NCBI RefSeq assembly: GCF_004402705.1
Contig: NZ_SOFM01000006.1
Span: 7,584-71,583, forward strand
Length of the DNA stretch: 64,000 nt
Direction: 5' to 3'
DNA from: Cryobacterium mannosilyticum
Lineage (GTDB): Bacteria > Actinomycetota > Actinomycetes > Actinomycetales > Microbacteriaceae
Made by a program: the position numbers and the translations under genes. Shown here piece after piece: positions 17,001-25,515 of the stretch; the first letter of the stretch is position 1, and every line of letters starts with the position of its first letter. The notes beneath the pieces were generated by a model. That model was not told where the DNA came from. It searched no databases and saw only the letters and a program-made list of their open reading frames with translations.

Positions 17001-19943
17001 GTCAGGGTGCGCGTGCTCGGAAACGACTCGGACCCCGACGGCGGCGTGCTGACCATCACCGGCGTCGAACCTACCGGCACCGCCGACTCTCGGGGCAAGG
17101 CCGTCGTCGTCGGCGACGCCGTCTCCGTGCACGCGCCGGCCAGGGAGGGACGCTACGGATTCATCTACGACATCCAGAACGATCGCGGCGGCTCGAGTTC
17201 CACCTTCCTCACCGTTGTCGTGCGGGCGGATGCCCCGCGCTCCCGGCCCGACGCCCGCGACACGCACCTGGCGCTCTCCGACGTGCTCGACCGGCGCACC
17301 ATAGACGTCGACGTGCTCGCCAACGTGTTCTTCGCCGACGGGCCCGCCGGCAGCCTGGACCTGTCCGTCCCGGCCCGCTTCTCGAGTGTCGCCGAGGTGA
17401 CCGGCAAGCACCGCGTGCAGGTGAGCATCGGTGAGAGCAGCCGGATCATCCCGTTCGAGGTGGCGAACCCGGACGACGCGAGCATCGTCTCCTATGCGTT
17501 CATCTGGGTTCCCGGTTCGAACGACGCCCTGCCGCAACTACGGAAGGGGATGTCTCCGCTCAAGGTCCAGAGCGAATCGACCCTCACGATCGACATCAAC
17601 GACTACGTCGTCGCCGTCGGCGGCCGGCGTGTGCGCCTCACCGATCGCAGCCTCGTGCAGGCCACCCGTTCCGACGGAGCCGACCTGGTCTCCTCCGACA
17701 CTCGTCTCGTGTTCACCAGCGGCGACCAGTACTACGGACCGGCCTCGATCTCCTTCGAGGTGACGGACGGCACCCGGGCAGGCGACCCGGACGGTCGCAC
17801 GGCGACGATCGTCTTGCCGATCGACGTCACCCCGCGCGAGAACCAGCCGCCCGGCTTCGACGGCGCAGTGCTCGATTTCGAGCCTGACCAGACGAAGGTC
17901 ATCGACCTGACCCGGCTCACCTCCTACCCGTACCCGAAGGACCAGGCCGAACTGGCCTACACGGTGCTCGAGCCTCGACCCGTCGGCTTCAGCTACTCCC
18001 TCGACGGCCAGCAGCTGACCCTGCACGCCTCCGAGTCGACTCCCAAGGGCGGCCGCGGAACGATCACGATCGGCGTGCGCGACGGCATCAACGCCGGGAA
18101 GGCCGGCCGGATCGAGATGGGCGTGGTCGCGTCGACCCGGCCGCTGGCCGTGCCCGCCGCCGACGCCGTGATCGCCCCGCGCGGCCAGAGCACCGTCGTC
18201 GATGTGCTCGCGAACGACGGCGCCACCAACCCGTTCCCGGCCGTGCCGCTGCGGGTCGTGGCGGTGCGCGGCGTCGACGGAGCCGGGGTGCCCGCGGGTG
18301 TGAGCATCACCCCCAGCGCCGACAACAGCCGCCTCACCGTCAAGGTCGCGCCGGAGGCCGCGCCCGCCGACACGAACCTGCAATATCAGGTGGCCGACGC
18401 GACCGGCGACCCTGACCGGTTCGCCTGGGGCACGGTGCGCATCTCGGTGCAGGACAAACCCGACCCGGTGTCGAGCCTCCGGGTGACCTCATTCGCCGAC
18501 CGCCGGATTTCGGTGTCGTTCAACGCGGGAGCGTCGAACAACTCCGCCGTCTCCGGCTTCGAGATCACCCTGACCAGCGAAGCGACGGGCGCCGTCGTCG
18601 GCAGCACGCTCTGCCAGGCCACGGCCTGCGAGCTCTCCACCCCCGGCAATGGCCAGGGCAATGCGGTGCGAGTCGCCGTCGCCGCCCGCAACGGGATCGG
18701 CCTGTCCGCGGCCACCGTGCTCGCCGACCGGGTCTGGTCCGACGTCGTCCCGCCGGCCCCGGACGGGCTGACGGCCGAGCCGCTCGACTCCGGGCTGCGC
18801 CTGCACTGGAACACGGTCGACCCGGTCGGCGGAGGCACCGCCATGCGCGGCTACGTCGTCACGGTCGCCGGCACTCCGCAAAGCGAGGTGAGCGCATCCG
18901 GGCCGTCCTGCAGCGCCGGCTCCTGCACCATCGACGTCGGCGGACTCGTCAACGGCACGGATGTCGCGTTCACGGTCAGCGCGCGGAATGACGCCTACCC
19001 GGCGCTGTCCACCTGGAACACGTCGACCGGAAACGGGCGGCCGTTCGGCCCGGCCCGGGCCGGCGCGATCAGCGCGAACTCGGTCGACTCGAGCGGCTCC
19101 GTCACGGTGAGCTGGGACGCATTCGACGGCCGCGGAGACGGCATCGCGGGTTACTTCGTGCAGCGGGTGAGCGCCGATCAGGTGCCCACCGGCGCCCAGT
19201 CCTGCTCGGTGACCAGCCCGGCCCCCGGAACGCTGGTCGCGCCGACCCAGGGCGGAATCGTCGCCGAACAGAAGACGGTCGCCGCCGGCACCACCTCCGT
19301 CGTCTTCGACAACCTCCTCGCCGACAACGGGCACTACTCGTTCGTCGTCTGGGGCTACAATCGGGCCGGCTGCGCCCCGACCGCGGTGGCGACCGTGCTC
19401 GTGCGGCCGGCGCCGGGCGCCATCACCTCCGTGAACAGCCCGATGGCGATGAACGGCGATTCCTGGGACCTTCGCATCGACGGCGTGCGCCCGAGCGCCG
19501 GCGTCGACCACTACAACATCCGTGCCGTCGACGGTTCGGGCAACCCGATGCCGTGGACCGATGTCACCTTCCCGGCGACGACCTGGCCGCGGGCGCCGCT
19601 CGGATTCCGGTTCGGGCAGGTGGTTCGCTTCCAGGTGCAGGCCTGCACGGTCTGGGGCTCCTGCGGGACCTGGTCCGGGACCTACCCGGCGTCGGCGGAG
19701 GCATCCGTGAGCTTCGCCGTGCAGGGGCTGGTCTACACTCCAGAGACCGGCGTGTTCTCCTGGACGAACGGCCCCGACAACAACGGGCTCAGCGCGACCT
19801 ACGAGTGCCTCGTGCCGGGCGACTCGTCCGTGACCCCGGTTGCCGGCCTGGCGAACACGTGCACCCTTTCCTCGCCGCAGCCGGCCGGCACGGTGCGGCT
19901 CACCGTGACGGTGAACGGACGTGCCTTCTCCTATGACAAATGA
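14040..19943 (+). CDS. Giant membrane-anchored surface protein with Ig-like and FN3 repeats
   Basis: 1967 residues. A short cytoplasmic N-terminus and one membrane helix (about 13-36) leave about 1930 residues outside. Residues about 50-385 look like a beta-propeller (repeated VLVLDRGNNSVDIVDPATAK-type segments). About 390-1470 is a long series of Ig/cadherin-like units, each opening with a proline-rich start and an ANDxDPDGD-type calcium-site-like motif (LLNDFDPNGD, GNDSDPDGG). About 1475-1967 is four to five FN3-like domains with paired cysteines. No LPxTG or C-terminal anchor. It starts inside the kinase stop (ATGA). Probably the sensed or presented surface component of the cluster. Confidence 0.88.
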   Translation: MIRRWLSAHRSLFTTMLSGTVIVAVIATVAIVSGGYTAQRLDLGDAAVWVTNEARQVVGRANTAVFELNTVVEAGSSRLDVVQQGATVLVLDRGNNSVDIVDPATAKVTESVALPPKAPGIFLAGDRAVVVSNGDVWNLAADRLAGFDSTAEPGLSFGAGSVVSADADGMLYAFTPATGSLSLVEPARPDAIASTVAVAAGAPEDSYQLTSVAGQWALFNATTLRLFLPGGETDLSRDIRAGDRPKLQEPGVHGDRVLVAHGGGLEAVPLAGGTASTVVSGRSGQTVAPASDDSCSYAAWGDGTVWRDCAGDPANGRTETLTGLAGDARLAFRRNGTGMVLNDALNGAAWAVQHGNELIDNWAELIDTNQDQQRVVENNDDTPPEFEKAQVPPVAVDDAFGARPGRTVILPVLLNDFDPNGDVLVIDSLTTLRPETGRLDLVGNTQQVQLTLEPTATGAVSFGYTVNDGRGGKASATVTVTIRGPEENSAPAQARGTHTTVRAGGRVTSQVLGDWVDPDGDPIYLTEATAVAPDQISFTPGGAVVYTDAGSSSDAKSIGLTVSDGRATGTGTLQVTVRPSGSVPIVAEAFVVLATAGVEVTVSPLEHVRGGSAPLRLSSVPAKPDVTITPDYDGGSFRFASSAIGVHEIEYAVTDGALTATGRIRVNVSAAPDANSTPITVPHTAFVRGQQATLVDVLATDIDPAGGVLLVTGTMNVPPVSGLRVEILDQRIIRVTLTKPLENGSVAFGYRISNGLAEAEGMVTVIEIPPPARKQAPLAVPDTVSVRVGDAIDVPVLANDEHPDGDILTLDPTLATGLPAEAGLLFASGTVLRYLAPNTTGNFTAVYRVNAPDGQFANAEVRISVREADPNSNNPPVPKTVTARVLAGDTVRIPIPLSGIDPDGDSVQLVGQETNPGKGSVTIGSSDSIDYTAGDYSAGTDTFTYSVVDALGARAVGTVRVGISPRLDGARNPVAAPDEVIVRPGSTVRVRVLGNDSDPDGGVLTITGVEPTGTADSRGKAVVVGDAVSVHAPAREGRYGFIYDIQNDRGGSSSTFLTVVVRADAPRSRPDARDTHLALSDVLDRRTIDVDVLANVFFADGPAGSLDLSVPARFSSVAEVTGKHRVQVSIGESSRIIPFEVANPDDASIVSYAFIWVPGSNDALPQLRKGMSPLKVQSESTLTIDINDYVVAVGGRRVRLTDRSLVQATRSDGADLVSSDTRLVFTSGDQYYGPASISFEVTDGTRAGDPDGRTATIVLPIDVTPRENQPPGFDGAVLDFEPDQTKVIDLTRLTSYPYPKDQAELAYTVLEPRPVGFSYSLDGQQLTLHASESTPKGGRGTITIGVRDGINAGKAGRIEMGVVASTRPLAVPAADAVIAPRGQSTVVDVLANDGATNPFPAVPLRVVAVRGVDGAGVPAGVSITPSADNSRLTVKVAPEAAPADTNLQYQVADATGDPDRFAWGTVRISVQDKPDPVSSLRVTSFADRRISVSFNAGASNNSAVSGFEITLTSEATGAVVGSTLCQATACELSTPGNGQGNAVRVAVAARNGIGLSAATVLADRVWSDVVPPAPDGLTAEPLDSGLRLHWNTVDPVGGGTAMRGYVVTVAGTPQSEVSASGPSCSAGSCTIDVGGLVNGTDVAFTVSARNDAYPALSTWNTSTGNGRPFGPARAGAISANSVDSSGSVTVSWDAFDGRGDGIAGYFVQRVSADQVPTGAQSCSVTSPAPGTLVAPTQGGIVAEQKTVAAGTTSVVFDNLLADNGHYSFVVWGYNRAGCAPTAVATVLVRPAPGAITSVNSPMAMNGDSWDLRIDGVRPSAGVDHYNIRAVDGSGNPMPWTDVTFPATTWPRAPLGFRFGQVVRFQVQACTVWGSCGTWSGTYPASAEASVSFAVQGLVYTPETGVFSWTNGPDNNGLSATYECLVPGDSSVTPVAGLANTCTLSSPQPAGTVRLTVTVNGRAFSYDK

Positions 19944-20005
19944 GCCACGCAGAATGAGCCTCGCACCGAGCCTGAGCCCATGCCCCGAACGAAAGTGACC
20001 ACCCC

Positions 20006-20977
20006 ATGACGATGACCGCGGAGCAGGCAACCCAGTTCGCCGAGGTGTTCGACCGACTCGTGACCGGGGTGGAACAGGTGCTGCTCGGCAAGCACCACGT
20101 GATCCGGATGTCGTTCACCGCCCTGCTCAGCGGCGGGCACCTTCTGCTCGAAGACGTGCCGGGAACGGGCAAGACCTCGCTCGCCCGCGCCATTGCGCAG
20201 AGTGTCCGCGGCTCGAGCAACCGTGTGCAGTTCACTCCCGACCTCCTGCCGGGAGACATCACCGGCGTGAGCATCTACGACCAGCGCAGCGGCGCCTTCG
20301 AGTTCCACCGGGGTCCGATCTTCGCCAACATCGTCCTCGCCGACGAGATCAACCGGGCCAGCCCGAAGACCCAGTCGGCCCTGCTCGAAGTGATGGAGGA
20401 AGAGCAGATCACCGCGGACGGCGTGACCCATCCCGTGGCGGCGCCGTTCATGGTGATCGCCACCCAGAACCCGATCGAGCAGGCGGGCACCTACCGGTTG
20501 CCGGAGGCCCAGCTCGACCGGTTCATCATGAAGGCCTCGATCGGCTACCCGGACCATTCCTCCACGGTGCGCATCCTCGAGGGCGCCGGGCTGCGCGCGC
20601 ACGAGACGGTGGTGCCGCCGATCGTGTCCTCCGAGACCGTGGTCGAGCTGGCGGCCCTCGCCCGCACGGTCTTCGTCGACGCCACCATCAACGACTACGT
20701 GGCCCGGCTGATCGACGCCACCCGCACGAGCACCGAGGTTCGACTGGGCGTGAGCGTGCGCGGCGCCCTGGCCCTCGTCCGCACCGCCAAGACTCTGGCC
20801 GCTGCCAACGGCCGCCACTACGTGATCCCAGACGACGTGAAGGAACTCGCGGAAACCGTGCTCGCCCACCGGCTTCTCCTCGACCCCGAGGCCGAATTCG
20901 ACGGGGTCACACCGTCCAGCGTGATCGCCCGGATCCTGATCGAGACCCCGCCGCCCAGCGACAGGCTGACTGTGTGA
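20006..20977 (+). CDS. MoxR-family AAA+ ATPase
   Basis: 323 residues. Walker A LEDVPGTGKTS, Walker B IVLADEINRASPKTQ, sensor 1 IATQNPIEQAGTY and an arginine-finger region LPEAQLDRF are all intact. MoxR proteins act as chaperones that mature or assemble partners and are typically encoded next to DUF58 proteins, as here. The ATG at 20006 is 62 bp after the surface-protein stop. It overlaps the DUF58 start by 4 nt (GTGA), which implies translational coupling. Confidence 0.95.
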   Translation: MTMTAEQATQFAEVFDRLVTGVEQVLLGKHHVIRMSFTALLSGGHLLLEDVPGTGKTSLARAIAQSVRGSSNRVQFTPDLLPGDITGVSIYDQRSGAFEFHRGPIFANIVLADEINRASPKTQSALLEVMEEEQITADGVTHPVAAPFMVIATQNPIEQAGTYRLPEAQLDRFIMKASIGYPDHSSTVRILEGAGLRAHETVVPPIVSSETVVELAALARTVFVDATINDYVARLIDATRTSTEVRLGVSVRGALALVRTAKTLAAANGRHYVIPDDVKELAETVLAHRLLLDPEAEFDGVTPSSVIARILIETPPPSDRLTV

Positions 20978-22380
20978 GCCAGGTCAAACTCACCGGCAGC
21001 GGGGTGACCCGGGGCACCGCTGACCTCCCCGGTGGCACCGGCCGAACGGATACCGCACTTCAGGTGCCGGCGGGTGCGCCGGGCCGGCCGGACGCGCCCG
21101 TTCGGGACGGCAGGCTGGCCGACGCCATCACCGCCACGGTTCGGGCCTGGCGGGCGCTGGCCGAGCTCGGCTCCACCATCGGCGGCTTCGTCGCCTCAGT
21201 GGTCACTCCGCTCGGCTGGTGTCTCCTCGTCGTGGTGTTCTTCTCCTTCCTCTTCGGTTACGGCCTCGGCTGGACCGAACTCGTTGCGATCGCCTGGTCC
21301 GGGTCCGTCCTGGTCCTGGCGGCGTTCTGCTTCCTGCTCGGGCGCAACGCCTATGAGATCCACCTGTCCCTTCCGGTCGACCGGGTGGTCGTCGGGGCGA
21401 AGGTGCCCGGTGAGGTGACGGTGCTGAACCCGACCAGGCAGCGGCTCCCCGGGGTCGCCGTGGAGGTCCCGGTCGGCGCCGGGCTGGCCGAATTCGCCAT
21501 GCCGGGGCTTGCCCGCGGGGGCAGCTTCGAAGACGTCTTCATCGTTCCGGCCACCCGCCGGGGTGTCATCCCGATCGGACCGGTGCGCACGGTGCGCGGT
21601 GACCCGGTCGGGTTGCTGCGCCGGGAAATCGTCTGGGCCGAGCGCGTCGAACTCTTCGTGCATCCGCGCACCATCCCGATCCCGAGCATGAGCACCGGGT
21701 TCATCCGCGACCTCGAAGGCAATCCCACCCGCGACCTGACCAACAGCGATATGTCCTTCCACGCGCTGCGCGAATACGTGCCCGGTGACGAGCGTCGCAG
21801 CATCCACTGGAAGAGCACGGCCAAAACCGGCCGCTACATGGTTCGGCAGTATGAGGAGTCGCGCCGCAGCCACCTGATGGTGGCCCTGAGCCTGGCGGAG
21901 TCCGATTTCGCGACCGAGGACGAGTTCGAGATGGCGGTCAGCGTGGCCGGGTCGCTCGGTGTGCGGGCCATCCGTGATGCTCGAACGGTGTCGGTCGTGG
22001 CCAGCGAGGTGGTTCCGGGCAGTGCCCGGCGGCGGGCGTCCGTGGTTCGCAGCCTGAGCACGCTCACCCGCACGCGTCTGCTCGACGACCTCAGCAGGGT
22101 GGAACTGTCCGCTGCGGCGCTGCCTGTCAGTGAGTTGGCCAAGGCGGCGGCCGACAAGGTCGCCGGCATCTCGGTGGCGTTCCTGGTCACGGGGTCGTCC
22201 ACCAGCCTGACCGAACTGCGCGCCGCCGCACATCGTTTCCCGGCCGGGGTCGAGGTGGTCGCGGTGGTCTGCGACCCGGAGAACATCCCCAGCCTCCGGA
22301 GGGTTGCCGAGCTCAGCGTCCTCACCATCGGCTTCCTGGACGACCTGCAGCACAGCCTGGCCAGGGCGGCCGCCGTATGA
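20974..22380 (+). CDS. DUF58 membrane protein, MoxR partner
   Basis: 468 residues. Two membrane helices at about 70-130 precede a beta-rich region, then the DUF58 signature REYVPGDERRSIHWKSTAKT (about residues 268-287) and a vWA-like C-terminal fold. Partners of MoxR-type ATPases; the molecular role is not established. GTG start inside the moxR stop. It ends in an ATGA overlap with the transglutaminase-fold gene. Confidence 0.93.
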   Translation: MSQVKLTGSGVTRGTADLPGGTGRTDTALQVPAGAPGRPDAPVRDGRLADAITATVRAWRALAELGSTIGGFVASVVTPLGWCLLVVVFFSFLFGYGLGWTELVAIAWSGSVLVLAAFCFLLGRNAYEIHLSLPVDRVVVGAKVPGEVTVLNPTRQRLPGVAVEVPVGAGLAEFAMPGLARGGSFEDVFIVPATRRGVIPIGPVRTVRGDPVGLLRREIVWAERVELFVHPRTIPIPSMSTGFIRDLEGNPTRDLTNSDMSFHALREYVPGDERRSIHWKSTAKTGRYMVRQYEESRRSHLMVALSLAESDFATEDEFEMAVSVAGSLGVRAIRDARTVSVVASEVVPGSARRRASVVRSLSTLTRTRLLDDLSRVELSAAALPVSELAKAAADKVAGISVAFLVTGSSTSLTELRAAAHRFPAGVEVVAVVCDPENIPSLRRVAELSVLTIGFLDDLQHSLARAAAV

Positions 22381-24737
22381 GCGCGCGCAGGGCGACCAGG
22401 CCGGCCCGCCGGCCGCGCACCGACTGGGGCTTCATCCTCGGCAACACCCTCGGCCTGATGACGGCCATCTTCGTCGCCGCCACCTCGCTTTGGCCGATCT
22501 ACCGGAGCACCGAGTTCGTCGTGCTCGTCGTCGTCGCATTCGCCCTGGGTGCGCTTGTCGCCGTGCCCGGCGCGATCTTCCGCTGGCCGGCATGGGTCGT
22601 CGGCCTCGTCACGATCGCCGTCTTCCTGCTGGCAGGGGTGCCCCTGGCCATCCCCGGTGAAGCCATCAACCGGGTCTTTCCGTCCGTTCAGGGCCTGCTC
22701 GACCTGCTCAGGGCCACGGCCCTGAGCTGGAAGCAGCTCGTCACGATCGTGCTGCCGGTCGGCTCGTACCAGGCGCTGCTCGTGCCGGCGCTGATCCTGG
22801 TGCTGCTCAGCACCGTTGCGGGACTGTCGATTGCGCTTCGCACCCGGATCGGCGAACTCGCGGCACTTCCGCCCGCGGTGCTCTTCATCGCCGGGATCGG
22901 ACTGGGGCCGACGAGGGCGGCCACCCCGATCGAATCCGCCCTCGGACTCTTCGTGGTGCTGCTCTTCTGGCTTCTGTGGCTGCGCTGGGTGCGCCGGCAC
23001 GCGATCGTGCGCCTCGTCGCACAGCAATCCCGCCGGACGATCGAGTCCGCCGCCGACCGCCGCCTCGGCGCGGCCAGGGGACTGGTCAGCGCCGCGCTGG
23101 TCATCGCCGTGGCCATCGCGGCAGGCACGGTCGCGGCGATCGCGCTCCCGGCGAGCGTTCCCCGCGACGTGCTGCGTGCGCGGGTGCAGCAGCCGTTCGA
23201 TCCACGGTCCTACCCCAGCCCGCTCAGCGCATTCCGCGGCTACCTGGAACCGGGCGCCGCCGACGAGGCCCTGCTCGAGGTGCGCGGTCTCCCCACGGGA
23301 GGGCGCATTCGAATCGCGGCCCTCGACAGCTACGACGGCATCGTCTACTCGGTGGGCAGCGCCGCCGCCACCAGCGTATCCGGCTCCTTCACGAGGCTGC
23401 CCGACCGGCTCGACCAGTCGGGGGCCGGCGGGGAACAGGTCAGCCTCGCGGTGACCGTCGACGGTTACAACGGCATCTGGGTTCCCGGTTCCGGAGCGCT
23501 CGAAAGAATCACCTTCTCCGGGCCGACGGCCCTCGCCCGCTCCGACGCGTTCTTCTACAACGACAACATCGGCACCGCCGCTGTGCTGACCGGACTGACC
23601 AGGGGGGACCGCTACACAAGCGTCGCCGTGATGCCGCGGGAACCGGCCGCCCTGGCCGCCCTGCAACCGGGTGCGGCCATTCTGCCGGTCCTCGACGTGG
23701 TCCCCGACGATCTGGACCAGGTCCTCGCCCGCTACGTGCGGCCGGGGGACCCGCCGGGAGTCCAGCTCCAGGCCATGCTGGCCGGCCTGAAGACGGATGG
23801 CTACATCAGTCACGGGGTCGGCGCCGACGAGCCCGTGAGCCGCTCGGGCCACGGAGCAGACCGGATCAGCCAGCTGTTCACCGACCGGCCCATGTTGGGC
23901 GACGCCGAGCAATACTCCGTGGCGGCAGCCCTCCTCGCCCGAAGGCTGGGATTCCCGGCCAGGGTCGTGGTCGGGTTCGTACCCGCGGCTTCCGGCGGGT
24001 CCGGTTCCGTGACCGTCACCGGCGCCGACATCTCGGCCTGGATCGAAGTGCAGTCGGCCGACGGGCGGTGGGTCACCATCGACCCGAACCCGGCAGTGCG
24101 GGACATCCCCGCGAAGCAGCCGGACAAGCCCGCGGTGGTGTCCCGCCCCCAGTCGGTCGTACCCCCTGCAGTCCCCGACACCGCGGAACAGCGCGACGCG
24201 GCACCGCCGGAAAGATCCATCGACGACCTCCCGGCGGCCCTCGACCCGCTGCTCGCCTTCCTGCTCGCCGCGGCCACGGTGGCCGGCTGGACCCTGCTCG
24301 GACTTGCGGTGCTGGCCGCGCCGTTCCTGCTCATCATCGCCGCCAAGGCCCGGCGGCGGAGGCTCCGCCGAAGCCTCACGGCGCCGCTGGACCGGATCCG
24401 CGGCGGCTGGCGGGAATTCGCCGACAATGCGCTGGACTACGGCATCGACGTGCCCGCCGGCGCAACCAGGATCGAGGTGGCCGAGACTGTGGGCGGCCCC
24501 GCGCCGATGGCCTTCGCTTCGGTCGTCGACCGTGCGGTGTTCGCACCCGACCGGCCGGGCACGGTGGAGGCTGACACGGTCTGGGCGTCCGTCGCCCAGT
24601 TGCGGGCCGGGTTGTCGGCAGGGAAGACGCGCCGGACGAGGCTTGCGGCGCTCGTCTCGCTCCGGTCGCTGGGTCGCTACGCTGGAGGGACATCCGTTCT
24701 CAGCGCGGTGCGGGGCAAGGGAGGATCGGCGACGTGA
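22377..24737 (+). CDS. Membrane transglutaminase-fold protein with catalytic Cys and His replaced
   Basis: 786 residues. About six N-terminal membrane helices, a large outer region, the transglutaminase core at about 500-575, one C-terminal helix (about 624-655) and a cytoplasmic tail. The core is recognisable (AAALLARRLGFPARVVVGFV; WVTIDPNP). However, the expected active-site Cys aligns with Ala510 (GDAEQYS) and the His with Ser553 (DISAWIEV); only Asp569 remains. It is therefore predicted not to crosslink or hydrolyse, and may act as a binding or scaffold domain. Coupled at both ends by 4-nt overlaps. Confidence 0.9.
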   Translation: MSARRATRPARRPRTDWGFILGNTLGLMTAIFVAATSLWPIYRSTEFVVLVVVAFALGALVAVPGAIFRWPAWVVGLVTIAVFLLAGVPLAIPGEAINRVFPSVQGLLDLLRATALSWKQLVTIVLPVGSYQALLVPALILVLLSTVAGLSIALRTRIGELAALPPAVLFIAGIGLGPTRAATPIESALGLFVVLLFWLLWLRWVRRHAIVRLVAQQSRRTIESAADRRLGAARGLVSAALVIAVAIAAGTVAAIALPASVPRDVLRARVQQPFDPRSYPSPLSAFRGYLEPGAADEALLEVRGLPTGGRIRIAALDSYDGIVYSVGSAAATSVSGSFTRLPDRLDQSGAGGEQVSLAVTVDGYNGIWVPGSGALERITFSGPTALARSDAFFYNDNIGTAAVLTGLTRGDRYTSVAVMPREPAALAALQPGAAILPVLDVVPDDLDQVLARYVRPGDPPGVQLQAMLAGLKTDGYISHGVGADEPVSRSGHGADRISQLFTDRPMLGDAEQYSVAAALLARRLGFPARVVVGFVPAASGGSGSVTVTGADISAWIEVQSADGRWVTIDPNPAVRDIPAKQPDKPAVVSRPQSVVPPAVPDTAEQRDAAPPERSIDDLPAALDPLLAFLLAAATVAGWTLLGLAVLAAPFLLIIAAKARRRRLRRSLTAPLDRIRGGWREFADNALDYGIDVPAGATRIEVAETVGGPAPMAFASVVDRAVFAPDRPGTVEADTVWASVAQLRAGLSAGKTRRTRLAALVSLRSLGRYAGGTSVLSAVRGKGGSAT

Positions 24738-25426
24738 ACTGCCTGATCTGCGGTGCCGCGCTCCCGGCCGGCGCCATGTTCTGCGGCGAATGCGGCAGCT
24801 CGAGCACCGCCACACCGAAGACCCGCAAACGCCCCGACCCGCGCCCCAGCGACACCACGATCATCCAGCCGCTTCCGCGCCAGCCTGTGGTCATCTCAAT
24901 CCCGCTCGGCGCCGACGGCCGGGTGCAGCTACCTCCCGCCGCAGCGCCGGAGGCCGCAGAGCAACCCGAGCCCACCCCGAAGCACGGTGCAGTGCCCGTG
25001 GCACCGGAATCGGCGCCGGTCGCGGCCGTCATCCCCGCTGCCCCGCCGTCTCCCGCGCTGCAGCCTCCCGCGCTGCAGCCACCTGTCGCGGCGCCGCGCA
25101 CGTCGCTCTTCGTCCTTCAGTTCAGCACGGGCGAGACGGTCTCCGCCCAGGGCACCGGGCTGGTCGGCCGGCGGCCCCTTCCGCAACCGACCGAGCGTTT
25201 CGACATCCTGGTGCAGGTCAGCGACCTGGGCATGTCCGTGTCGAAGAGCCACCTCGAATTCGGGCAGCATGACGGCGAATTCTGGGTCAGTGACCGCTTC
25301 TCGGGCAACGGCACCATCATCCGGCGCCCCGACTCGACGTCCGTGCGGTGCGAGCCCGGCCGCCGCTACCTCGTGCCGCGGGGGTCACGGGTCGAGATCG
25401 CCGACCAGTTCTTCATGGTGAACTAG
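24734..25426 (+). CDS. Zinc-ribbon and FHA domain protein
   Basis: 230 residues. An N-terminal four-cysteine ribbon (CLICGAAL, MFCGECGS) is followed by a Pro/Ala-rich linker to about residue 130. A C-terminal FHA domain follows: TGLVGRRPL, MSVSKSHLEF and DRFSGNGTIIRR, with Arg, Ser and His at the phosphopeptide-binding positions. The second FHA protein of the cluster. The GTG start overlaps the preceding stop. It probably bridges a phosphorylated component to the ATPase machinery; that role is inference. Confidence 0.88.
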   Translation: MNCLICGAALPAGAMFCGECGSSSTATPKTRKRPDPRPSDTTIIQPLPRQPVVISIPLGADGRVQLPPAAAPEAAEQPEPTPKHGAVPVAPESAPVAAVIPAAPPSPALQPPALQPPVAAPRTSLFVLQFSTGETVSAQGTGLVGRRPLPQPTERFDILVQVSDLGMSVSKSHLEFGQHDGEFWVSDRFSGNGTIIRRPDSTSVRCEPGRRYLVPRGSRVEIADQFFMVN

Positions 25427-25515
25427 CTTCCCCTCCCCACCGCGGCCTTCCCTGGGTGCTGCGCGGATGCCCGCCCGGTGTCCCGGCGCGGGCGCTCCCG
25501 TGGTCTCCTTGACCG

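Noticed and set aside
14925..17537. Long minus-strand open frame (870 codons) opposite the surface-protein gene
   Set aside because: Antisense shadow in very GC-rich coding DNA: Arg/His/Gly/Val-rich composition with no domain or start signal, while the plus strand encodes a recognisable repeat protein.
21834..24815. 993-codon minus-strand open frame opposite DUF58 and transglutaminase genes
   Set aside because: Same reason; it crosses three well-supported plus-strand genes and has low-complexity Arg/Asp/Gly/His composition.
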